Source: Alkalicaulis satelles (GTDB lineage Bacteria > Pseudomonadota > Alphaproteobacteria > Caulobacterales > Maricaulaceae). Taken from it: DNA of 64,000 bases. The notes beneath the pieces were generated by a model. That model worked only from the letters and a program-made list of their open reading frames with translations. It was not told the DNA's origin and ran no database searches. The position numbers were made by a program, and so were the translations under genes. The stretch lies in NCBI RefSeq assembly GCF_008630495.1, contig NZ_VWOJ01000002.1, forward strand, positions 449,001-513,000, written 5' to 3'. Numbering within the stretch: the stretch's first letter is position 1; each line of letters starts with the position of its first letter. Positions 37,938 to 49,397 of this stretch are shown here, piece after piece.

Positions 37938-38474
37938 ATGCGCGCGGCATGCCTTGGACCGGACGGCAGTTTCACCCATCGCGCCGCGCTGGTGCTGGCG
38001 GCGGGGTGCGAGCTGGTATTGATGGAGTCGGTCGAAGCGGTGCTGGCGGCGCTGGATGACGGCAGCGTGGATCTGGCCGTGGCCGCCTATGACAGCGCAG
38101 CCGGGCCGGTGGAAGCGGTTCATGAGGCGGTGCGCACGGGCCGGGTTGAGATCGAGGCGCGCCATGGCCTGGCCGTCAGCTTCAATCTCTACCGCGCGCC
38201 CGGCGATGACGCGCCGCTGGAAGGCGTGTTCGGCCATGACAAGGCGCTCGGCCAGATCGAAGCCTTTCTCAAAGCCCATGATCTCAAACGCGAGGCGCTG
38301 GCCTCCAACACGCTCGGTCTGGTCCTGATGCGCGATGCGCCGCGCCCGGGCTGGGGCGCCGCCGGACCGCCAGGTCTTGAAAACACCTACCCGCTTGTCG
38401 TAACGCACCAGCGTCTGGAGGGTGAAACGCCCAACGAGACGGTCTTCGTGCGCCTTGCGCGCCGCCTTCCCTGA
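37938..38474 (+). CDS. Prephenate dehydratase-like protein without ACT domain
   Basis: A 178-aa protein matching the start of the prephenate dehydratase domain (LGPDGSFTHRAA) and its general length without the regulatory ACT domain. The catalytic T-R-F motif is not found: the matching place reads ENTYPLVV. So it is either a divergent, possibly inactive dehydratase or a binding-only relative. It lies 12 bases before an aminotransferase of the aspartate/prephenate type, which supports a link to phenylalanine/tyrosine synthesis via arogenate. Confidence 0.65.
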   Translation: MRAACLGPDGSFTHRAALVLAAGCELVLMESVEAVLAALDDGSVDLAVAAYDSAAGPVEAVHEAVRTGRVEIEARHGLAVSFNLYRAPGDDAPLEGVFGHDKALGQIEAFLKAHDLKREALASNTLGLVLMRDAPRPGWGAAGPPGLENTYPLVVTHQRLEGETPNETVFVRLARRLP

Positions 38475-39713
<1,239 letters not shown>

Positions 39714-39756
39714 TCCCCATAGCCTCAGCCTATATCAGATGTCACGCAAACCAGTT

Positions 39757-39775
39757 GGACGCGCCCCGCGCGTCC
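39757..39775 (+). promoter_or_regulatory. Perfect hairpin in the dps upstream region
   Basis: GGACGCG pairs with CGCGTCC around CCCCG. It falls between a possible -35 TTGGAC (39755) and a GATACT -10-like hexamer (39780), so could be an operator for dps, or a U-less terminator for the aminotransferase gene. Confidence 0.3.
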
Positions 39776-39822
39776 GGGCGATACTGCGCGCCATAGAAAC
39801 ACGCCCTTTGAGGAGAGCTGAG

Positions 39823-40290
39823 ATGGATATCAATATGGGCCTGTCGAAAGACCAGCGCGAAGCCATGGCGAAAGCCGTGCAGGCGCTGCTGGCCGACACC
39901 TATGCCTTGTATTTCAAGACCCACGCCTATCACTGGAACGTGACGGGGCCGCGCTTTCACGACCTGCACGCCATGTTCGAGACCCAGTATACCGAGCTGT
40001 GGACGGCCACCGACGATATCGCCGAGCGCATCCGGGCGCTGGGCGTGCTGGCGCCCATCTCCTATGACGAGATGGCGGCCTCGGCCAGCATCAAGCACGA
40101 TGCAAAAACGCCTGACGCCAACACCATGATCGCCAATCTGGTGTCCGGCCATGAACAGGTGGTGCGCACCGCGCGCGCCGCGCTGAAACTGGCTGAAGAG
40201 CATGGCGACGAGGCCACGGCCGATCTGGTCACCCCGCGCATCACCGCCCACGAGAAAACCGCCTGGATGCTGCGCGCCACGCTGAGCTAA
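39823..40290 (+). CDS. dps: Dps-type DNA-protecting ferritin
   Basis: Mini-ferritin dodecamer that stores iron and protects DNA from peroxide. The 155-aa protein has the inter-subunit ferroxidase set His37, His49, Glu53, Asp64, Glu68 in the pattern HWNVTG to DDIAE, with Glu in place of the usual Asp at 53. ATG 39823 follows GAGGAGA. Its stop overlaps the end of the convergent protease gene by 4 bases. Confidence 0.93.
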   Translation: MDINMGLSKDQREAMAKAVQALLADTYALYFKTHAYHWNVTGPRFHDLHAMFETQYTELWTATDDIAERIRALGVLAPISYDEMAASASIKHDAKTPDANTMIANLVSGHEQVVRTARAALKLAEEHGDEATADLVTPRITAHEKTAWMLRATLS

Positions 40291-41117
40291 GGGCTTACAC
40301 GCGCGCACGCGCCCTCAGCGCTCACCACCAGACGCACCACCGCGCCGTCCAGAAGATCAGCGCCCGCGATCAGGACGGGCGGCGCGGCGGGGTCTGCATC
40401 AGCGAATACCGGCAGGCCGGCCAGGGCGATCTGCGCGCTCCCGGCGTGATAATCATCAATCACCACACGCCGGACGCTGACCAGGCGGGCTGGAACCTGC
40501 GTTCCACCGGCGCCGGTAATCGCGCCGCGCCCGGCATCGCGCACGGCGATCCGGGCGGTCAGGCGCGGCGCGGCCACCGACCCGGCGAGCCCGGTATCGA
40601 TCCGCACGCGCACCGGCGCGCCCTGCACCGTTCCGCCTGTCTGCGGCAGGCCGGGCCGGGGATCGCAGGCCGGGGTGGTATCGCGGATCACGCGCAAGGC
40701 GCGCAGGTCCAGCACGATGGCCTCCCCTGCAAACGCATCCAGCCCCAGAAACCCGTCCAGCGCGCGCGCCGAGTCCGGCGCATGATCGATGATCACCGGT
40801 CTCAAGCCCGGCAAGGCGAAATCACCTAGCCGCGCATCGTCCAGATGGCGGCGCTGTGCGGGCGCCGAGCCGGTCAGGGTGTCGAGCCGGGCGGGGTCTG
40901 CCTCTGGCAGGTCCAGACGGACTGCGGCGGCCCGGGTGAGCGCGCTGGCTTCAGCCCCCGTATCGAGCACAAGGCGCAAGGCGCCGCCGGGCGTATCCAC
41001 ACGCACCACAAAATGCCCGTCCGCGCTGCGCGTCAGGGGGATGTCCAGATCTGCGCCCGCAGGCGGCGTGAACGCCAGAGCCGCCGCCAGCATCAGGGCG
41101 GGCGGCGCGCAGAGCAT
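40287..41117 (-). CDS. Retropepsin-like aspartic protease, exported
   Basis: A 276-aa protein with a signal peptide (LMLAAALAFTPPAGA) and two aspartic-protease half sites: VLDTGAEASALT near residue 50 and RIDTGLAGSVAAP near 172, so a single chain may form a full active site. Typical of bacterial clan AA (retropepsin-like) proteins. It begins 2 bases after the tldD stop on the same strand. ATG 41117 gives the signal peptide; longer forms do not. Confidence 0.82.
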   Translation of the reverse strand: MLCAPPALMLAAALAFTPPAGADLDIPLTRSADGHFVVRVDTPGGALRLVLDTGAEASALTRAAAVRLDLPEADPARLDTLTGSAPAQRRHLDDARLGDFALPGLRPVIIDHAPDSARALDGFLGLDAFAGEAIVLDLRALRVIRDTTPACDPRPGLPQTGGTVQGAPVRVRIDTGLAGSVAAPRLTARIAVRDAGRGAITGAGGTQVPARLVSVRRVVIDDYHAGSAQIALAGLPVFADADPAAPPVLIAGADLLDGAVVRLVVSAEGACARVSP

Positions 41118-41119
41118 GT

Positions 41120-42532
41120 TCAGCCCGCCCCGCCCAGGGTCAGGCCTTCCACCCGCAAGCTGGGCTGGCCGACGCCCACGGGCACGCCCTGGCCGGCCTT
41201 GCCGCACGTGCCGACGCCGGGATCAAGGGCCATGTCATTGCCGATCATGGTGATGTTCTTGAGCGCCGCCGGGCCGCCGCCGATCAGGGTGGCGCCCTTG
41301 ACGGGCTCCATGATCCTGCCGCCGCGCACGCGGTAGGCCTCGGTGCAGCGGAACACGAATTTGCCCGAGGTGATGTCCACCTGGCCGCCGCCGAAATTCC
41401 TGGCGTAGACGCCGTCTTTCAGGCTTTCCAGGATCTCGCCCGGCTCCATCGCGCCGTTTTCCATGATGGTGTTGGTCATGCGCGGCATGACGGTGTGGGC
41501 GTAGCTCTCGCGCCGTCCATTGCCGGTGGGCGCCATGCCCATGAGGCGGGCGTTCTGGCGGTCCTGCATATAGCCGGTCAGCACCCCGTCCTCGATCAGC
41601 ACGGTGCGGCTGGTGGGCGTGCCCTCGTCATCAAAGGACAGCGAGCCGCGCCGCCCGGCCAGCGTGCCGTCATCCACGATGGTGACGCCCCTGGCCGCCA
41701 CCTGCTGGCCGATCTTGCCGGAAAACGCGCTGGTGCCCTTGCGGTTGAAATCGCCCTCCAGCCCGTGGCCCACCGCCTCGTGCAGCAGCACGGCGGGCCA
41801 GCCCGGGCCCAGCACCACGGGCATTTCGCCCGCCGGCGCGTCCACCGCGTCCAGATTGACCTGCGCCAGGCGCAGGGCTTCGGCCGCCAGGCCTTGCCAG
41901 CTGGCCGCATTGAGCCAGTCGGCGAACGCCGCGCGCCCGCCCGCCCCGGCCGAGCCGGTCTCGCGCCGTCCGTTCTTCTCGCACGTCACGGAAACATTGA
42001 GCCGGACCAGCGGGCGCACCTCGGCGCGCACATCGCCGCCCGCGCGCACAATGGCGATCACCCGGCGCGATCCGGCGAGCGAGGCCGAGACCTGCACCAC
42101 GCTGGGGTCCTGCGCGCGCACCCAGGCGTCGATCTCGGCCAGCAGCGCCGATTTGGCTTCAAAGCCCGGCTCGGCGATCACGTCCACATCTTCATACAAG
42201 CGCTGATTGGCCCGCGCCGGGGGCGGCGCCATCACCGCGTCCCGGCCCTTGCGGGCGGCCTGTGCGGTCTCGGCGGCGCGGCGCAGCGCCTCCAGCGAGG
42301 GATCGCTGGAATGAGCAAAACCGGTGGTCTCGCCATACACGGCGCGCAGGCCGAAGCCGCGATCAGAGGAGAAATTGGCGACTTTCAGCCGGCCATCATC
42401 AAAGGCCAGGGATTCAGACGCCGCCGTTTCCAGAAACAGCTCGCCATCATCAGCGCCGGCCAGCGCCGCGTCCAGCACGCGCCCCGCATCGGCGGCGTCG
42501 AAGGCGAAGGCGGCGAACGGATCGGTGCTCAT
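41120..42532 (-). CDS. tldD: Metalloprotease TldD, catalytic subunit
   Basis: Catalytic half of TldD/TldE. The 470-aa protein has the zinc motif HEAVGH (HExxxH, LLHEAVGHGLEGD), the family start region FDDGRLKVANFSSDRGFGLRA (longer stretch split), and the C-terminal FGGGQVDITSG and GNDMALDPGVGTCGK. The TldE subunit is at 19.6-21.0 kb on the other strand, so the complex is complete within this window. It sits between hemN and the retropepsin-like gene on the same strand. Confidence 0.95.
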   Translation of the reverse strand: MSTDPFAAFAFDAADAGRVLDAALAGADDGELFLETAASESLAFDDGRLKVANFSSDRGFGLRAVYGETTGFAHSSDPSLEALRRAAETAQAARKGRDAVMAPPPARANQRLYEDVDVIAEPGFEAKSALLAEIDAWVRAQDPSVVQVSASLAGSRRVIAIVRAGGDVRAEVRPLVRLNVSVTCEKNGRRETGSAGAGGRAAFADWLNAASWQGLAAEALRLAQVNLDAVDAPAGEMPVVLGPGWPAVLLHEAVGHGLEGDFNRKGTSAFSGKIGQQVAARGVTIVDDGTLAGRRGSLSFDDEGTPTSRTVLIEDGVLTGYMQDRQNARLMGMAPTGNGRRESYAHTVMPRMTNTIMENGAMEPGEILESLKDGVYARNFGGGQVDITSGKFVFRCTEAYRVRGGRIMEPVKGATLIGGGPAALKNITMIGNDMALDPGVGTCGKAGQGVPVGVGQPSLRVEGLTLGGAG

Positions 42533-42608
42533 GGCGTCTCCCGGCGGATCTCTTCAAGATATCAGAGATAGCCGCTCGGGCGCGCGCTTGCGAGGGGGCG
42601 GGTGCGCT

Positions 42609-43949
42609 TTACACCGAAACCGAGTGACGCGCCGCGCTGGCGGGCAGATACCCATCAAACGCCGCCGCCGCCAGCCGGGCCAGCGGACGGTAGGCGCGCG
42701 GGACGATGATGCGCGCGCCGTCACGGCGCACAATCCCGGCTGCTTCCAGTTCAGACAGATCAGCCTCAGGCTCAGCCAGGCCATGGGCGGCGGCGAGCGC
42801 GGCGGGGTCAACGTCGAGATAGGTCATCAGCTGTTCGATGATGGCGCGGCGCAGGCGGTCCTGCGCGCTCACCGCCACACCCCGGCGCGCAGGCAGGCGC
42901 CCGGCCTCCACCGCCTGGCCCCAGGCGCGCACATCGCTATGGGCCTGCACATAGCCGTGGGGCAGGGCCGAAATCGCCGAGGCGCCCAGCCCGATCAGCA
43001 CGTCTGAAGGATCGGTGGTGTAGCCCTGGAAATTGCGCTTCAGGGTGCGGGCCTTGAGCGCGCGGGCCATGGAATCGCCGGGAAGGGCGTAGTGATCAAT
43101 GCCGATGGCCTGATAACCCGCCGCCAGAAGCGCGTCTTCCATGGCGTCGGCCTGGTCGAGGCGGCTGCGCGCATCGGGCAGCTCCTCGTCACGGATGAGG
43201 CGCTGATGGGCCATCATGTGGGGCACGTGGGCGTAGCCGAACACGGCCAGCCGGTCGGGGGCGAGATCGGCCGCCGCCTCGGCGCTGGCGCGCGCGCTGG
43301 CTGCGCTCTGGCGCGGCAGGCCGTAGAGCAGGTCGATATTGATGGCGCCCACGCCCGCCTCGCGCAGCCGGTCAAAGGCGATGGCCGCCAGCTCCCAGGG
43401 CTGGATGCGGTTGATGGCCGCCTGCACCGCCGGGTCAAAGCTCTGCACCCCGGTGGAGGCGCGGGTGAAGCCGTTGCGGGCAAGACCCACAGCATCGGCG
43501 CGGGTGAAATGGCGCGGGTCGATCTCGATGGAAAGCTCGGCGCCGGGCAGGAGATCAAAGCGCGCGCGCACCGCGTCCATCAGCCGGGAGATCTGGTCCG
43601 GCGAGAGGATGGCCGGCGTGCCCCCGCCCATGGCGAAATGCGAGATCGCCATGCGCCCCGGCAGGCGCGCGGCGGTCAGTTCCAGCTCTTTCAGCAGCCG
43701 CTCAAGATAGGCCGCCACCGGTTCGGCGCGCGTGGTCGCGCGGGTGTTGCAGCCGCAATACCAGCACAGCGACCGGCAATAGGGCACATGCACATAGAGC
43801 GAGACCGGCCGGGCCGGGTCCAGCGCGCCCAGCCAGCGCTCCATCACCGCGCCGTCCACGCCCTCATGGAAATGCGGGGCGGTGGGATAGCTGGTATAGC
43901 GCGGCGTGCGGGCATTGGCATGGCGCAGAAGGGTGGCGCGGCGGCTCAT
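42609..43949 (-). CDS. hemN: Oxygen-independent coproporphyrinogen III oxidase
   Basis: Radical SAM enzyme that converts coproporphyrinogen III to protoporphyrinogen IX without oxygen, in heme synthesis. The 446-aa protein has the hemN motif CxxxCxxCxC (Cys58, Cys62, Cys65, Cys67), GGGTPAILS, and the SIEIDPRHF block. Start ATG 43949 matches family N-termini (RTPRYTSYPTAPHF follows); an upstream TTG would place the start inside a palindrome. That palindrome overlaps the only ribosome-site-like GGGGA, see that entry. No FNR box was found. Confidence 0.95.
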   Translation of the reverse strand: MSRRATLLRHANARTPRYTSYPTAPHFHEGVDGAVMERWLGALDPARPVSLYVHVPYCRSLCWYCGCNTRATTRAEPVAAYLERLLKELELTAARLPGRMAISHFAMGGGTPAILSPDQISRLMDAVRARFDLLPGAELSIEIDPRHFTRADAVGLARNGFTRASTGVQSFDPAVQAAINRIQPWELAAIAFDRLREAGVGAINIDLLYGLPRQSAASARASAEAAADLAPDRLAVFGYAHVPHMMAHQRLIRDEELPDARSRLDQADAMEDALLAAGYQAIGIDHYALPGDSMARALKARTLKRNFQGYTTDPSDVLIGLGASAISALPHGYVQAHSDVRAWGQAVEAGRLPARRGVAVSAQDRLRRAIIEQLMTYLDVDPAALAAAHGLAEPEADLSELEAAGIVRRDGARIIVPRAYRPLARLAAAAFDGYLPASAARHSVSV

Positions 43950-43958
43950 GACGGGTAT

Positions 43959-43975
43959 CCCCAAATTATTTGGGG
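43959..43975 (-). promoter_or_regulatory. Perfect 17-base palindrome overlapping the hemN ribosome site
   Basis: CCCCAAATTATTTGGGG is symmetric around its central base and ends 10 bases before the hemN ATG. In RNA the GGGGA ribosome site would be locked in an 8-bp hairpin; as DNA it could be an operator. Confidence 0.55.
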
Positions 43976-44027
43976 ATTAATGACGCGCTTTGCGTCCCCG
44001 CACTATGGGGCGCCTCGCCGCAGGCTT

Positions 44028-44867
44028 TTAGCCGCGCTCCAGGGCGCGCAGGCGCTCTACCGCGGCGATCTTGCCGATGACGGCTTCCATATAGGCGTCC
44101 AGCGCCGAGCCTTCGCAATAATCGGCCTCGGCCGTGAAATGCACCCGGCGGTCGGCCTTGAGCTGGGCGGTCTTGGCCGCCAGCGCCTCGTCGGCGGGCG
44201 GGTGAACGGCGATGGACACCCCGCCCTGCTCCTTGACCATGCGCATGCACGGCACATCGGTATCGCCATCGCCCACATAGATCATGTTGCGGAACGGCAC
44301 CGGGCGCTCGTCTTCAGGCGTATAGCGGTTGACCGCCACATGGTCGCCGGGATCAAGCGCGCCCTTGTTGATGCGGAACAGGAACTGGGTCTTGTTGGTG
44401 TAATTGACCGCCGCCGCTGCCCATTCGGGCACGTCATTGGCGTCATACTTGAACTCCGAGGCGAAGATGGCCGTGAAATGGCGCCCGATGGCGCTGGCCG
44501 CGATCATTTCTTTGAGCCCCGACGAGATGATGAAGTGCTGGACCTCCAGCCCCGCCGCCGCGCCGCGCTCGCGCTGGCGGTCGAACCAGCCCTCGGCGAC
44601 GCCCGGGAACAGCCCCACGCGCGCGCCATGGCGCTCGATATCCTCCTTGCGGCAGCGCACGCCCTGCTTGCGGGCGGCTTTGACCATCTCGTGCATGTAG
44701 ATGAGGATATTGTCGGCTTTGAGCCGCGCCGCCTCGCCATTGACGCGTTCCCAGAACGCCTCCTTGGATTCCTTGATCTCGGGGATGAAGGAATGCTCCT
44801 GCATGGAGCCCGGCGACAGCGTGCCGTCAAAATCATAGGCGATGGCGAGGATGGGGCGCTGGGTCAT
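44028..44867 (-). CDS. HAD-superfamily hydrolase
   Basis: A 279-aa phosphatase-like protein with HAD motif I DFDGTLS, motif II ISSGLKE, and motif IV VGDGDTDVPC. It resembles uncharacterised family members of this length with a C1-type helical cap (residues 25-110). Substrate unknown. It is upstream of hemN on the same strand and divergent from the riboswitch-led thi operon, so a thiamine-phosphate role was considered but cannot be shown. ATG 44867 is clear. Confidence 0.83.
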   Translation of the reverse strand: MTQRPILAIAYDFDGTLSPGSMQEHSFIPEIKESKEAFWERVNGEAARLKADNILIYMHEMVKAARKQGVRCRKEDIERHGARVGLFPGVAEGWFDRQRERGAAAGLEVQHFIISSGLKEMIAASAIGRHFTAIFASEFKYDANDVPEWAAAAVNYTNKTQFLFRINKGALDPGDHVAVNRYTPEDERPVPFRNMIYVGDGDTDVPCMRMVKEQGGVSIAVHPPADEALAAKTAQLKADRRVHFTAEADYCEGSALDAYMEAVIGKIAAVERLRALERG

Positions 44868-44996
44868 GGATGCCGGTTTAACGCGCTTCGCAGGCCGGCG
44901 GGAGCGGGAATTGCGCTTTCGATGCGGCGACCGCGCGCGCCGCATCCCTGACACCCTTGCGCGCCCCGCCCGGCGCGTGCGAAGCTTGAATCTCAA

Positions 44997-45079
44997 CGTT
45001 CCAAGGGGCGTCCCGTGATGAGCACGGGGCTGAGAGAGCACCCTCAGGACCGGATCCGGGTCATGCCGGCGTCGGGATG
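44997..45079 (+). promoter_or_regulatory. TPP riboswitch (THI element)
   Basis: The thiamine-pyrophosphate aptamer is recognisable: P1 CGTTCC pairing with GGGATG, the conserved CTGAGA (45030-45035), the ACCC junction (45040-45043), and the GACCGGATCCGGGTCATGCC / GGCG core near 45048-45071. The ribosome-site-like GGAG at 45079-45082 and ATG 45087 follow directly, which suggests translational control of the first gene rather than termination. Confidence 0.93.
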
Positions 45080-45086
45080 GAGCCAG

Positions 45087-45473
45087 ATGACGCTGGACGA
45101 CTACAACACCCATTGCGCTGCGCTGCCCGCCACATCCCATGTGATCCAGTGGGGCGACGCCCATGTGTGGAAGGTGGGCGCGGGCGAGGGCCAGACCGGC
45201 AAGGTGTTCGCCGTGGCCGGCTGGCAGGACGAGGGCGAGGCGCTGGCCGTCACCTTCAAATGCTCCGATATCGTGTACGAGGTGCTGCGCGAGGCGCCCG
45301 GCTGCCGGCCGGCGCCCTATCTCGCCTCGCGCGGGATGAGCTGGATCCAGCGCACCTCTGACGCCAGCGTCAGCGATGACGAGCTTAAATCCCACCTTGC
45401 CGAAAGCTGGCGGCTCGCCGCCCTCAACCTCACCCGAAAGCGCCGCGCGGCGCTGGGGCTTACAGATCTCTAG
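45087..45473 (+). CDS. YjbR/MmcQ-family DNA-binding-like protein in a thi operon
   Basis: A 128-aa protein of the MmcQ/YjbR (DUF419) fold: MTLDDYNTHCAALPATSHVI, WGDAHVWKVG, GKVFAVAGW, ALAVTFKCSD, GMSWIQ. Family members are called DNA-binding-like, but no biochemical role is established. It is the first gene behind the TPP riboswitch, 43 bases before thiC, so it is probably repressed by thiamine along with thiC. Longer in-frame starts would run through the riboswitch, so ATG 45087 is chosen. Confidence 0.88.
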   Translation: MTLDDYNTHCAALPATSHVIQWGDAHVWKVGAGEGQTGKVFAVAGWQDEGEALAVTFKCSDIVYEVLREAPGCRPAPYLASRGMSWIQRTSDASVSDDELKSHLAESWRLAALNLTRKRRAALGLTDL

Positions 45474-47393
<1,920 letters not shown>

Positions 47394-47575
47394 GGTTTGT
47401 GCTGCCATGAAATGACACTTCCGTAGGTTGGCAGACGTAAGTTGCCTAGCTCGCTCACCTATGTGACCAAGTTACAATGGGCATCTCGTGCTTGGCTCAA
47501 TCTGCTGTCTGAACTAATGTCTGCGCGTACAAAGCTGCCGCTTTCGATGCAGTGCGATGCAAGCTTTAAATAGCA

Positions 47576-47604
47576 TTGGCACTCTGCGCGAAGCACCGTA
47601 TCAT
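47576..47604 (+). promoter_or_regulatory. Near-consensus promoter of the AT-rich cassette
   Basis: TTGGCA (47576-47581) and TATCAT (47599-47604), each 5 of 6 to the sigma-70 consensus, with an ideal 17-base spacer. The likely start of transcription is about 20 bases before the first ATG. Confidence 0.6.
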
Positions 47605-47630
47605 CACCTCAAGAAGCTGGTTCCATATTC

Positions 47631-48434
47631 ATGCACGCCCGTCCCGAACATTTGCCCGAATTCAGCCACCCTCCACTTGTGGAGCTGGCGCTAGGGGTGC
47701 AATTCGCACCACTACCAAATTATTCAAGCCTATTCTTGGGCGATGTTTTCCGCATCTTTCAAGATGAGTTTCCCGGCTTTCAAGAGCACCCCCCCCTGAA
47801 TCCGCAGTTTGAAACGTTTGGTGGGGGCGGAACTGACGCGGAGTTTAGCATTGGGCTTGGGCCAAGTGTAGCCTTTAATAGAGCATGGTTCTTATCTACT
47901 GATAATAGCCATTTGATTCAGTTCCAACCGGATCGATTCATATTGAATTGGCGACGCCAAGCGGACGGCAATGTTTACCCAAGATTTGACAATATCGCGA
48001 TGCAATTTAAAAATTTATTCAGTAAGTTTGATGAATACTGTAAAGCGCGTTTCGAGCTTCCTATAAATATTAATCAGGTCGAAGTGACCTATTTTAACGT
48101 TATAGTCGTGTCGGACTATTCATCTATTGGCGAGTGGCTTACGGTAGCAAACCTATCCCGTTTTGAGATAGAAGGATTCTCAGCTAACTTCTCTACGGTT
48201 GTTGGTTCTGACGGCGGCGAGCCTATTGGACGATTGCATCACGAAATTGGCTCAGTGGTGGGGCGGAACCTTGCATCGAAGGCTTTCAGGTACAACTTGA
48301 CCTGCCGAGGCGCGCCGCAAGCCAACGATATCGACAGTGCGTTAGACTTTTCGGCTTGGGCGCGTGAGAAAATCGTAACGCGTTTCACAGAAACCACTAG
48401 CGGTGATGCGCATTTGCGTTGGGGAAAGAAATGA
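47631..48434 (+). CDS. TIGR04255-family protein (first gene of AT-rich cassette)
   Basis: A 267-aa protein with the marks of the sporadically distributed TIGR04255 family: an N-terminal PPLVELALGVQF (about 14-25), then AWFLS and LIQFQPDRFILNWRR (about 84-108), and a beta-rich second half. The family has no established function. Codon use is AT-rich and unlike the neighbouring genes, which points to transfer. The next gene starts inside its stop (ATGA), so the products are translationally coupled. No signal peptide or membrane helix. Confidence 0.85.
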   Translation: MHARPEHLPEFSHPPLVELALGVQFAPLPNYSSLFLGDVFRIFQDEFPGFQEHPPLNPQFETFGGGGTDAEFSIGLGPSVAFNRAWFLSTDNSHLIQFQPDRFILNWRRQADGNVYPRFDNIAMQFKNLFSKFDEYCKARFELPININQVEVTYFNVIVVSDYSSIGEWLTVANLSRFEIEGFSANFSTVVGSDGGEPIGRLHHEIGSVVGRNLASKAFRYNLTCRGAPQANDIDSALDFSAWAREKIVTRFTETTSGDAHLRWGKK

Positions 48435-48937
48435 ACCTTAGCCATTCAGCCTATACCTTCGATTATATCGAGCGCCCTAAAATGAAAGGGAGCACTGAAA
48501 CGATCGCGGCGTTCCGGGGGGGCGCTACGTGCAGGGTATCTAGTCATTCCTCAGAATGGATGAAGGCCCTTAAGCTCAGATTCGACCGAATAACGGCGTT
48601 ACCAATTGGATGGGACGGGTATGCTGGCCGACCTGTATCTTTTTCTTGTGCCGCCTTCGCGGCGAACATTCTGGAGCGATTGTGCCATGAGTTCCCTGAC
48701 CTGCCTCCACCCGGCGTAGTGCCCGGAAGTGACGGCACCGTTCAATTGGAGTGGCATGCGGGAGGCTTTGACATTGAGCTTGACGTTCTTGGGGTCAACA
48801 GCGTCGCGGCGGAAAGGTATGTTCACGAAACTCGCGAAATCGAAGAAATTGAGATTCGCACCGATTTTTCACGTGTAGTCCAATGGTTGGAGGAGTTATC
48901 CCAACGACGGCGCGAAATGCAAAATCAAGCGGCTTGA
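48431..48937 (+). CDS. Unrecognised soluble protein, second gene of the cassette
   Basis: A 168-aa protein with no named family. Conserved-looking features are LPIGWDGYAGRPVSFSC (around residues 59-75), PPPGVVPGSDGTVQLEWH (about 95-112) and FDIELDVLG. I recall similar WDGY/DG-VQLEWH proteins as small genes beside TIGR04255, but give no function. GGGGAAAG precedes ATG 48431, inside the end of gene 1. Soluble by appearance. Confidence 0.8.
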   Translation: MNLSHSAYTFDYIERPKMKGSTETIAAFRGGATCRVSSHSSEWMKALKLRFDRITALPIGWDGYAGRPVSFSCAAFAANILERLCHEFPDLPPPGVVPGSDGTVQLEWHAGGFDIELDVLGVNSVAAERYVHETREIEEIEIRTDFSRVVQWLEELSQRRREMQNQAA

Positions 48938-48947
48938 TGCATTGGGT

Positions 48948-49397
48948 ATGGAGCCGTTCGATGACAAGACCATTGCGGACGAAGACCCTATTGTCCGCCG
49001 CGTGAACCCTACAGAACACGTTGTCTTGGATGAGAATCTGGGAAAGCGACGTCTGTCTTCAAAACTGTGGTCCCCATCTACGAACCCTAAAGGCGGTATG
49101 TCCTGTGACCTGCCCAAAGCTATCGAAGCGGATGGATTAGATCCTTATGCCTTTGTTACAACACCAAAATATATAGCGTCGGTCGCCTTTGCAGCGAGGG
49201 ATGCGCGCCAAGCAAACTTAAGAATTGGGTGCTCACCTGTGCCTGAGGGACCGAGCGCACCTGGCAATCCGTACCATGCAGAAGTTTGGGGCGCTGAGGA
49301 GAAGGCGTACAAATTCACTGGTGCTCAGAAACGCGCGCTAATGAGAAGCTCAAACTGGTTTGTTCCCCTCGAAGGCGTAGAGATTCCTAGGGATTAG
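48948..49397 (+). CDS. Unrecognised soluble protein, third gene of the cassette
   Basis: A 149-aa protein containing RRLSSKLWSPSTNPKGGMSC (about 34-53), a middle segment FVTTPKYIASVAFAARDARQ (near 71-90), and a C-terminal NPYHAEVWGAEEK. The pattern is shared, as I recall it, with other hypothetical proteins found in such cassettes. No catalytic motif can be named. Start ATG 48948 is 10 bases after the second gene's stop, with a weak ribosome site. The AT-rich block ends just after this gene. Confidence 0.75.
   Translation: MEPFDDKTIADEDPIVRRVNPTEHVVLDENLGKRRLSSKLWSPSTNPKGGMSCDLPKAIEADGLDPYAFVTTPKYIASVAFAARDARQANLRIGCSPVPEGPSAPGNPYHAEVWGAEEKAYKFTGAQKRALMRSSNWFVPLEGVEIPRD

Noticed and set aside
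43950-43980. FNR/FixK box for hemN
   Set aside because: The palindrome does not match TTGAT-N4-ATCAA.
43092-44951. 619-codon plus-strand frame
   Set aside because: Antisense to hemN and the HAD gene; no family signal.
45015-45086. Longer start for the YjbR-like protein
   Set aside because: The upstream codons are the TPP riboswitch itself.
47394-47575. tRNA or attachment site as insertion point of the cassette
   Set aside because: No cloverleaf or direct repeat flanking the AT-rich block could be found by eye.
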